A DNA stretch of 64,000 nucleotides. Origin: Microbacteriaceae bacterium 3FA27C10. GTDB taxonomy: Bacteria; Actinomycetota; Actinomycetes; Actinomycetales; Microbacteriaceae. The translations under genes and the position numbers were made by a program. The notes under the pieces were generated by a model. The model did no database searches and was not told where the DNA came from. It saw only the letters and a program-made list of their open reading frames with translations. Below, piece by piece: positions 39,636-46,348 of this stretch; the stretch's first letter is position 1; every line of letters begins with the position of its first letter. The stretch is taken from NCBI GenBank assembly GCA_005502775.1, contig SCNI01000011.1, forward strand, positions 1 to 64,000, read 5' to 3'.

Positions 39636-40448
39636 TCAGCCGCGCAGACCGGCGAGCAGATGGAGAGCGGATGCGACCTCCCGCGGCTCCCCCACCCGGA
39701 ACCCCGCGAGGGTGTCGCCGGACCCGACCTTCAGCCCGAGATCTCCGGGCGCGAGAGACGCGAAGCCGTCCTCGTCGGTCACGTCGTCGCCCGCGAAGAG
39801 CGCCGCCGTCGCGCCGGTGTAGTCCTTCAGACGTCGCACGGCCTCGCCCTTGGTCTCGTGCCGCACCGAGAACTCGAGCACGTTCTTGCCGCGGCGCACG
39901 GAGAGCGCGGCCAGCTCGTCGTCGCCGGCGAGGGCGTCGAGCGCGGCCTGGTCCGCGCGTTCGCGGTCGTGCGGCGTCGCGAGCCGGGTGTGCAGCGCGA
40001 AGCCCGCGGGCTTCTCCTCCACCCAGGCCTTCTCGTACGGGGCGGCAGCCTCGTCGAGGAGCCGGCGGAGCGCATCCACCTTCCTCCGCTCGGCGCCGTC
40101 GAGCTCGAGCGAGGCCGGGCCGTCGAGCCGCACCTCCACGCCGTGCGAACCCACCAGCAGGATGCTGTCGGGCACCTCGGCCACGTGCTCGAGGCTCGCG
40201 AGCGAGCGACCCGAGACGAGGGCCACCCGCGTGCGCGGCAGCGCGGCGAGCCGCAGCACCGCCGATCGCGCCTCGGGGATGGCCCGCGCACTGCCCGGGG
40301 CGTCGACGACGTTCGAGAGCGTGCCGTCGAAGTCGAGCGCGACGAGCAGGATGTCGGTGCCTGCGAGCATCCGCAGTGCCTCCGTCAGCGCCGGGTCGAG
40401 CTCCGGGCCGGCCGCAGTGGCGTGGCCCTGCGCCTCGACGCCGGTCAC
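39636..40448 (-). CDS. otsB: trehalose-phosphatase
   Basis: HAD-superfamily phosphatase of 270 residues removing phosphate from trehalose-6-phosphate. HAD motif I is LVALDFDGTLS (about 31-41), with both catalytic Asp residues. Motif II lies in VALVSGRSL and motif IV in ALFAGDDVTDEDGF. The conserved GSHGVEV is also present. The GTG start at 40448 overlaps the otsA stop (GTGA), so synthase and phosphatase are co-translated. Confidence 0.94.
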   Translation of the reverse strand: MTGVEAQGHATAAGPELDPALTEALRMLAGTDILLVALDFDGTLSNVVDAPGSARAIPEARSAVLRLAALPRTRVALVSGRSLASLEHVAEVPDSILLVGSHGVEVRLDGPASLELDGAERRKVDALRRLLDEAAAPYEKAWVEEKPAGFALHTRLATPHDRERADQAALDALAGDDELAALSVRRGKNVLEFSVRHETKGEAVRRLKDYTGATAALFAGDDVTDEDGFASLAPGDLGLKVGSGDTLAGFRVGEPREVASALHLLAGLRG

Positions 40449-42049
40449 CGCGCCTCCTCCATCGCGCGCGCCTCGGCGCGCTCCTCGGCCCGCGCTTCGC
40501 TGCGCGTGACCCGGGAGCTCACCCGCGGCAGCGCCAGGTCGTCCGACGGCGTGGCCAGCGTCGCGAGGAACGTCGAGGACCAGCGGGCCACGTCGTTCTC
40601 CTGCACCCGCTTGCGCATGGCGCGCATCCGGCGGGCCCGCTCGCTGCGCGGCATCGCCTGCGCCTGCAGGATGGCCTCCTTCAGGCCCTCGATGTCGTGC
40701 GGGTTCACCCGCAGCGCCGTGCGCAGCTCGTCGGAGGCGCCCGCGAACTCGCTCAGCACCAGCACCCCGTCGTTGTCGAAACGGGAGGCCACGTATTCCT
40801 TGGCCACGAGGTTCATGCCGTCGCGCAAGGCGGTGACGAGCATGATGTCGGCGGCGAGGTAGAGCGCCACCATCTCCTCGCGCGGGTAGCCGTGGTGCAG
40901 GTAGCTGATGGCGGTGTGGCTGATGGTGGAGTAGTCGCCGTTGATGCGGCCCACCGTGAGCTCGATCTCGTCGCGCAGGATCTGATAGGTGCGTACGCGT
41001 TCGCGACTCGGGCTCGCCACCTGCACCAGCGTGACGTCTTCGACCTTGAGGGCGCCGTCGGCCAGCAACTCGCCGAAGGCCTTGAGGCGGTGGCCGATGC
41101 CCTTGGTGTAGTCGAGGCGGTCGACGCCGAGCATCACGACGGCCGGGTTGCCGAGGTCCTCCCGGATCTGTCGCGCCCGCTCCTGGATGTCGGGGCGGCG
41201 GGCGAGCTCCTCGTAGCTCGCCGCGTCGATCGAGATCGGGAAGGCCTTCGCCACGACGGCGCGCACGAGCTTGTCGTCGCGCACCGTGGCGATACGGTGC
41301 TTCGCGCTGGCGACCTCGGCCTCCGCCGTCACCGGCACGTCGATGACGGTGCCGCGGGTCTGGAACCCGGTGAGCCGGCGCACCGCGCGGGTGAAGTTGC
41401 CCGCATCCGCGGTGCGCTGGAAGCCGATGACGTCGGCGCCGAGCAGGCCCTCGATGATCTGCCGGCGCCACGGGAGCTGCGAGAAGATGCCGTATGCCGG
41501 AAAGGGAATGTGATTGAAGAAGCCGATGGTGAGGTCGGGCCGCTGCTCGCGGAGCATCCGCGGCACGAGCTGCAACTGGTAGTCCTGCACCCACACCGTG
41601 CCGCCCTGGGCGGAGACGGCGGCCGCGCGGTCGGCGAAGCGCTGGTTCACGATCACGTAGCTGTCCCACCACTCGCGGTGATAGGCCGGCGGCGCGATCA
41701 CGTCGTGGTAGAGCGGCCACAGCGTGTCGTTCGAGAAGCCCTCGTAGTAGAGCTCGATCTCCTCGGCCGAGAGGGCCACCGGGATGAGGTGGATGCCGTC
41801 GTTCTCGAAGGGATCGACGTGGTCGTCGGCCGAACCGGTCCAGCCGATCCAGGCGCCGTCGGCCTCGCGCATGACCGGCTCGAGCGCCGTGACGAGGCCC
41901 CCGGGCGAGGTGCGGAACGACGGATTGCCGTCGTCATCCGTGATGCGGTCGACAGGAAGGCGGTTCGAGACGACGACGAAGGGGAACTCGCCCCCGATCG
42001 GCGCGCCGGGGGTCTCGGAGGAGGCGGACTGACTGTCTGAAGAAGGCAT
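40445..42049 (-). CDS. otsA: alpha,alpha-trehalose-phosphate synthase
   Basis: GT20 glycosyltransferase of about 534 residues joining UDP-glucose (or GDP/ADP-glucose) and glucose-6-phosphate. Motifs: FVVVSNRLPVDR near the start, the HDY-like WVQDYQLQLVPRML, GFFNHIPFPAYGIF, LGVDRLDYTKGI, and LVTALRDGMNLVAKEYVASR in the sugar-nucleotide site. I choose ATG 42049 because a minus-strand -10 TAGACT lies at 42123-42118; a longer start at 42133 would precede the transcript. Osmotic/desiccation protection is the usual role. Confidence 0.94.
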   Translation of the reverse strand: MPSSDSQSASSETPGAPIGGEFPFVVVSNRLPVDRITDDDGNPSFRTSPGGLVTALEPVMREADGAWIGWTGSADDHVDPFENDGIHLIPVALSAEEIELYYEGFSNDTLWPLYHDVIAPPAYHREWWDSYVIVNQRFADRAAAVSAQGGTVWVQDYQLQLVPRMLREQRPDLTIGFFNHIPFPAYGIFSQLPWRRQIIEGLLGADVIGFQRTADAGNFTRAVRRLTGFQTRGTVIDVPVTAEAEVASAKHRIATVRDDKLVRAVVAKAFPISIDAASYEELARRPDIQERARQIREDLGNPAVVMLGVDRLDYTKGIGHRLKAFGELLADGALKVEDVTLVQVASPSRERVRTYQILRDEIELTVGRINGDYSTISHTAISYLHHGYPREEMVALYLAADIMLVTALRDGMNLVAKEYVASRFDNDGVLVLSEFAGASDELRTALRVNPHDIEGLKEAILQAQAMPRSERARRMRAMRKRVQENDVARWSSTFLATLATPSDDLALPRVSSRVTRSEARAEERAEARAMEEAR

Positions 42050-42117
42050 GTTTCCGTTCGGCTGAGCCCGGGTGAAGGGCGGTTTCGCGGAGATTCCGGC
42101 CCGAGCGTCCAGCCCCG

Positions 42118-42123
42118 AGTCTA
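42118..42123 (-). promoter_or_regulatory. -10 element of otsA-otsB
   Basis: TAGACT on the minus strand, predicting a start near 42111 and a leader of about 60 bases before ATG 42049. Confidence 0.4.
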
Positions 42124-42199
42124 CCAGGGGCACGCTCCGGCGCGATCGGGGGCCGAGCGCGGTACCGTAGTGGCAACGACGCGAGAGGACGGGGAGATC

Positions 42200-42394
42200 G
42201 TGCGCAAGTACATCCTCAACAGCAGCATCATCGGAGCGGTCATCGGCGGGTTCTCCGCCGTGCAGGCCACACGCAAGGGGCCGCGCGACTGGCGGCTCAT
42301 CCTGATGTGGGTGAGCTGGGGCATCACCGTGGCTCTCGCCGTCGGCAGCGTCCTCCAGGCCGACGACGACGCCCGCGAGCTCGAGGAGGCCTGA
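42200..42394 (+). CDS. small hypothetical membrane protein
   Basis: 64 residues from the GTG at 42200 (VRKYILNSSIIGAV). Two hydrophobic segments are separated by a basic loop (ATRKGPRDWR), with an acidic tail ending ELEEA. An earlier in-frame GTG at 42170 overlaps a -10-like TACCGT and is less likely; GGGGAG precedes 42200. It overlaps the next gene by one base (TGATG), so the two are co-translated. Function unknown. Confidence 0.7.
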   Translation: MRKYILNSSIIGAVIGGFSAVQATRKGPRDWRLILMWVSWGITVALAVGSVLQADDDARELEEA

Positions 42395-42795
42395 TGATGT
42401 ACGGCGGCGGGCCCGGCATCCTGCAGCTCCTGCTCAGCGTCGTCGGCGGCGTGATCTCCGTGGTCGCGGCTGCCGTGGCGTTCATCGTGGTGGTGGGGCT
42501 GCTGTTCCTCCTCGTGCGCTTCCTCTGGTTCGGCACCCGCGCCGCGCAGCTCTACCTGGTGAAGAACGGCGAGCCGGCGAAGTTCCACTGGCCCGTGACT
42601 CCCGTGGGTGAGCCGACAACAGGCGTCCCCGCCGAGGCGGGTGCCGCAGGGCCGGTGGCGGATGCAGCGCCCCCGGTTCCCGACAACGCGGCGCCGGTTC
42701 CCCCGGCGGCCGCGCCGAGCTCCCCCGCCCGCGCCCCGCGCAAGCCGAAGGCGGCACCGGAGGCCGGCGAGTCGCCGGAGACGCCCGGCGCGTAG
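42394..42795 (+). CDS. hypothetical single-helix membrane protein with Pro/Ala tail
   Basis: 133 residues: a Gly-rich start (MMYGGGPG), one long or two short hydrophobic helices (VVGGVISVVAAAVAFIVVVG, LLFLLVRFLWFG), then a soluble tail rich in Pro, Ala and Glu (after about 65) ending in a basic PRKPKAAPEAGE segment. GAGGAGG ribosome site. Coupled to the small gene before it; convergent with the MscS gene 6 bp further. No family recognised. Confidence 0.72.
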   Translation: MMYGGGPGILQLLLSVVGGVISVVAAAVAFIVVVGLLFLLVRFLWFGTRAAQLYLVKNGEPAKFHWPVTPVGEPTTGVPAEAGAAGPVADAAPPVPDNAAPVPPAAAPSSPARAPRKPKAAPEAGESPETPGA

Positions 42796-42801
42796 CAGCC
42801 G

Positions 42802-43974
42802 CTACGGCCGCCGTTCGTCGCGCCCGGCCGTCTCGATCGGTCCGGTGAACAGGGTCGCGCGCCTGTCGGCGTCGCGGTCTCCGTGGAACAGGCCCGAGGC
42901 ATCCGGGTCGCCGGCGTGCGCCCGACGCGCGATGTCGGGCTCCTCGTCGATCACCCGCACCCGCTGCCGCGGAATGGACTGCGGCGAGCTGCGGTAGAGC
43001 CACGCGATCATCTCCTCGCGGATGAAGCAGCGCAGGTCGAAGAGCGTCGGGGCGTCGACCGCGGTCACCAGGATGCGCACGCGCACGAAGCCGCCCACCG
43101 CATCCGTCACCTGCAGCACCGAGACCCGCTGGTCCCACAGCTCCGTGCGGGCGAGGACGCGCTCGAGCTCGGACCGCATCTCCCCCGGCGTCACCCGCCA
43201 GTCGAGGTCGAACTCCACCGAGCCGAGCAGCTCGGAGTTGCGCCGGGTCCAGTTCTGGAACGGCTTCGAGGTGAAGTACGTGCTCGGCAGCACCATGCGC
43301 CGGTCGTCCCAGATGTGCACGACGACGTAGGTGAGGGTGATCTCCTCGATGCGGCCCCACTCCCCCTCGACGATCACCACGTCGTCGACGCGCACGGCGT
43401 CGCTGAACGCGATCTGCATGCCGGCGAAGACGTTGCCGAGGGTCGACTGGGCCGCGAGCCCCGCGATGATCGACACCAGGCCCGCCGAGGCCAGCACGCT
43501 CGTGCCCACCGCCTGGGCTCCCGGGAAGGTGAGCAGGATGGCGCCCAGCGCGAGCACGACGACGACCACCATCGCGAGGCGGCGCAGGATGAGCACCTGC
43601 GTTCGCAGGCGCCGGGCGATGCGGTTGTCGGGCCGGTCGATGGTGTAGCGCACGAGCGCCACGTCTTCGAGGAAGAGCACGAGCGCGCAGAGCAGCCACG
43701 CGCCGATGGCGATCGTGACGATGAGGAAGGCCTGGTTCACCGCCGGCAGCCATTCGCCACCCGGGAGGGTGACCGACACCGCCGACCAGAGGAGCACCAC
43801 GAGCAGGAACAGCCGGAACGGCACACGCGCCCGCCGGATGAGGGCGTTCGGCCACCTCGTCTTGCGTGCGGCCAGCCGCACGATCAGGGCGACGATCGCG
43901 GTCACCGCCAGGGCGAGCACGAGGGCGAGGGCGGCGGCGATCGCGAGGGCGAGCCAGGTTCGTTCGACGGGCAT
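42802..43974 (-). CDS. mechanosensitive ion channel, MscS family
   Basis: 390 residues. Four or so N-terminal helices, then the pore helix region with GTSVLASAGLVSIIAGLAAQSTLGNVFAGMQIAFSD in parts, which is the typical Gly/Ala-packed TM3 and following beta-domain start. The beta domain includes VRVDDVVIVEGEWGRIEEITLTYVVV and LPSTYFTSKPFQNWTRR. A C-terminal alpha/beta cage follows. It protects against hypo-osmotic shock, complementing trehalose synthesis encoded nearby. A clear sigma70-like promoter precedes it. Confidence 0.94.
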   Translation of the reverse strand: MPVERTWLALAIAAALALVLALAVTAIVALIVRLAARKTRWPNALIRRARVPFRLFLLVVLLWSAVSVTLPGGEWLPAVNQAFLIVTIAIGAWLLCALVLFLEDVALVRYTIDRPDNRIARRLRTQVLILRRLAMVVVVVLALGAILLTFPGAQAVGTSVLASAGLVSIIAGLAAQSTLGNVFAGMQIAFSDAVRVDDVVIVEGEWGRIEEITLTYVVVHIWDDRRMVLPSTYFTSKPFQNWTRRNSELLGSVEFDLDWRVTPGEMRSELERVLARTELWDQRVSVLQVTDAVGGFVRVRILVTAVDAPTLFDLRCFIREEMIAWLYRSSPQSIPRQRVRVIDEEPDIARRAHAGDPDASGLFHGDRDADRRATLFTGPIETAGRDERRP

Positions 43975-44028
43975 GGTGTCCTTTCCGGAAGAGCGGATGA
44001 CGACTCGGGCTCCGGTGACCGAAATTCC

Positions 44029-44056
44029 AGCCTAATCAGCCCATTGCTCATCGCAA
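44029..44056 (-). promoter_or_regulatory. promoter of the MscS gene
   Basis: Minus-strand TTGCGA (44056-44051), 16-bp spacer, TAGGCT (44034-44029); start predicted about 50 bases before the ATG at 43974. Confidence 0.55.
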
Positions 44057-44132
44057 CGCGGCGTGTCGATTCCCCGCAGGCAACCCCCAGGACGCACACT
44101 GTTCACACGGCGGGGTTGAGAGAGGAGCGGCG

Positions 44133-44627
44133 ATGATCGGCTGGAGGCGGCGCGCGAAAGCGGCACGTGAAAGCACGGTCAGCCCGGAGCGGCTCTACGA
44201 GCTCGTCAACCAGACGCTGATGGAGAACTTCGGGCCGCTCGGCTCCTACGCCATCACCATGCGCAGCGTCAGCGACACCGACGACATCTTCCACACCGCG
44301 CTCGCCAAGTCGGTCTCCCACGACATCGTGGCGAACCTCTCCGAGCACGGCATCACGATGCGCGCGGCGAGCGCCCACGCGGGGCCGGCCCCGCTCCCGC
44401 TCGCGCCGGTCGAGAACGTCTTCGTGCCGCGCCAGCTGGCCCGGGCCGTCTCGCGAGCCGTGCCCGCCTACCCTGCGGTGGCACCAGGGATCGCGATCGG
44501 TGCCGCCCCGCTCATCGACGGGCCCGACCCGCGCGACGACGACGCGCTGCGCTCGCTCGTGGCCCACCATGCCGAGGTGACCGAGGCGATGGCTCAGAAG
44601 GCCGCCGTCTCCGACATCGCCATCTGA
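44133..44627 (+). CDS. hypothetical protein
   Basis: 164 residues, soluble, with a basic start (MIGWRRRAKAARES) and a helix-rich first half (RLYELVNQTLMENFGPLG; FHTALAKSVSHDIVANL). A Pro/Ala-rich middle (about 83-125) is followed by a helical C-terminus. No motif or family recognised. GAGAGGAG ribosome site six bases upstream of the ATG supports it as a real gene. Divergent from the MscS gene and convergent with the G6PDH-like gene. Confidence 0.65.
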   Translation: MIGWRRRAKAARESTVSPERLYELVNQTLMENFGPLGSYAITMRSVSDTDDIFHTALAKSVSHDIVANLSEHGITMRAASAHAGPAPLPLAPVENVFVPRQLARAVSRAVPAYPAVAPGIAIGAAPLIDGPDPRDDDALRSLVAHHAEVTEAMAQKAAVSDIAI

Positions 44628-44714
44628 GGCCGCCGAGGTCTCTCAGCACGGCGCTCTCGCAGCACGGCACGCTGCAGCCTGGCGGCGCGGCGCCCCGCGC
44701 TCACCGCCGGCGGC

Positions 44715-46091
44715 TCAGCCGACCGTACCCCAGGCATCCGGCCCCTCGCTGCCCGCGGGGTACTCCTCGAGCGGCACCTCGTCGGCCTGCCAGGCCGCGA
44801 TGACCGGGGCCAGGATGCGCCAGCCCTCCACGGCGGAGTCGCCGCGCACGCTCAGGGTCGGGTCGCCGTCGAGGATGCCCGCGAGCACTTCTCGATAGGC
44901 CAGGAGCTGGCCGTCGCCGAAGGTGGCGTCGAGGCTCACCCGCTCGAGTTCGTAGGGGTCGCCGGGGCCGTTGATGTCCAGCTCGAGCGACATCGCGTCG
45001 GGCGCCAGGAAGATGCGGAGCACCGTGGGCGTATTCGCGCCGGTGAGGCCGACGGGCAGCTGGGGCGAGGGCTTGAAGGTCACCACGATCTCGCGGCGCC
45101 GCTGGCCGAGCGCCTTTCCGGAGCGGAGCAGGAACGGCACCCCCTTCCAGCGCCAGGTGTTGATCTCGAGCACGACCTCGGCGAGGGTCTCGGTCTCGCG
45201 CGCCGGGTCGACGCCCTGCTCGTCGGCGTAGCTCGGCAGCTCGCGGCCGTCGATCGTGCCCGCGGTGTAGCGTGCCCGCCGGCTCGAGGCCTTCGGGTCG
45301 TCGTCGTAGAGATGGGTCGCCCGCAGCACGATCTCCTTCGCGTCGCGCAGATCGGCCTGTCCGAGGGTCGAGGGCGGCTCCATCGCGAGCACGGCCATCA
45401 CCTGCAGCAGGTGGCTCTGGATCATGTCGACGAGCGCACCGGCCTTGTCGTAGTAGCCGGCGCGTCCTTCCAGACCCAGCTCCTCGTCGTAGATCACGTC
45501 GATCGAGGCAATGTGGGAGGCGTTCCACACCGGCTCGAAGATGCGGTTGGCGAAGCGCAGGCCGAGGATGTTGAACACCGTCGAGCGGCCGAGGAAGTGA
45601 TCGACACGGTGGATCTGGTTCTCGGGCACGAGCTTCGCGAGCTCGGCGTTGAGCTTCTCGGCGCTCGGCACGTCCATACCGAACGGCTTCTCGAGAGCGA
45701 GGGTGATTCCGGCCGGGAAGGGCACGCTCTGCAGCGTCACGACCACCTCGGCGGCCACCGCGGGCGGCAGAGCGAAGTAGATCGCGGGGGTTCCGGATGC
45801 CAGGCCCAGCACCTTCTCGAGCTCGGCCGGGTCGGTGACGTCGGCGTTCACGTAGCGGGTCGACGCCAGCAGCGCGTCGACCGCGGGGCCGGATGCCTGG
45901 CACTCGCCGAACGACTTCGTCACGAGCGCCCGCCACTGCTCGTCGGTCCAGTCGAGGCCACCGACCCCGATGAGTTCGAGGGTGCGCTCGGGCTGCGCGG
46001 TGAGCAGCTGCCCGAGACCGGGGAGGAGGAGGCGGGCGGTGAGATCTCCGCTCGCGCCGAAGATGAGGAGCGTGTCGACCCGTTGCGTCAT
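44715..46091 (-). CDS. glucose-6-phosphate dehydrogenase family enzyme (divergent)
   Basis: 458 residues, shorter than canonical Zwf (about 500). NADP-binding GASGDL is at 12-17. The active-site block reads HRVDHFLGRSTVFNIL where canonical enzymes have RIDHYLGKE, so the substrate-binding Lys is Arg and the following Glu is absent. The catalytic His is kept in the DHFLG motif. LEKPFGMD, FANRIFEPVWN and MIQSHLLQVMAV blocks are intact. It is a stand-alone gene, without tal/opcA/gnd neighbours, so it is likely a paralogue of the main Zwf. Specificity may differ from G6P. Start at ATG 46091; upstream frame has no support. Confidence 0.85.
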   Translation of the reverse strand: MTQRVDTLLIFGASGDLTARLLLPGLGQLLTAQPERTLELIGVGGLDWTDEQWRALVTKSFGECQASGPAVDALLASTRYVNADVTDPAELEKVLGLASGTPAIYFALPPAVAAEVVVTLQSVPFPAGITLALEKPFGMDVPSAEKLNAELAKLVPENQIHRVDHFLGRSTVFNILGLRFANRIFEPVWNASHIASIDVIYDEELGLEGRAGYYDKAGALVDMIQSHLLQVMAVLAMEPPSTLGQADLRDAKEIVLRATHLYDDDPKASSRRARYTAGTIDGRELPSYADEQGVDPARETETLAEVVLEINTWRWKGVPFLLRSGKALGQRRREIVVTFKPSPQLPVGLTGANTPTVLRIFLAPDAMSLELDINGPGDPYELERVSLDATFGDGQLLAYREVLAGILDGDPTLSVRGDSAVEGWRILAPVIAAWQADEVPLEEYPAGSEGPDAWGTVG

Positions 46092-46203
46092 AGCAGTCAC
46101 AGTAGCCCAGCAGGCAAGACCGCCGGGTGAACACGCGGACGGGCCGGCGGGCCGGCTCGGAGCACGAGCAGAGGCGACCACCCGAAGGCCGCCCCTGCTC
46201 GCT

Positions 46204-46283
46204 GATCATCACTCCGGGAGCCGGCAGGAGGAACTGACGAGTGAACCAACCGAACGCGACGAACTCCCGGAACCGTGATGATC
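46204..46283. repeat. long interrupted inverted repeat between LAL regulator and G6PDH-like genes
   Basis: Left arm 46204-46220 (GATCATCAC then TCCGGGAG) and right arm 46264-46283 (CTCCCGGA, three bases, GTGATGATC) pair completely apart from the 3-nt bulge; loop 43 nt. It lies 59 bp after the regulator stop and about 110 bp before the G6PDH start. Terminator or regulatory structure. Confidence 0.55.
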
Positions 46284-46331
46284 TGGCACAAGGCCGATGT
46301 CATTCTCCGCGCCCCGCACCGCCCACCGTGA

Positions 46332-46348
46332 TGAGTAGTTGCTACTCA
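46332..46348. promoter_or_regulatory. TGAGTA-N5-TACTCA palindrome at the 3' end of the LAL gene
   Basis: Perfect 6+6 inverted repeat with spacer GTTGC; it overlaps the TAG stop codon (46344-46342). Same arms and spacing as the copy at 49090-49106 upstream of the gene. Confidence 0.6.

Noticed and set aside
42050-42133. Longer otsA start
   Set aside because: The extra 28 residues have no similarity to OtsA and the likely -10 lies inside them.
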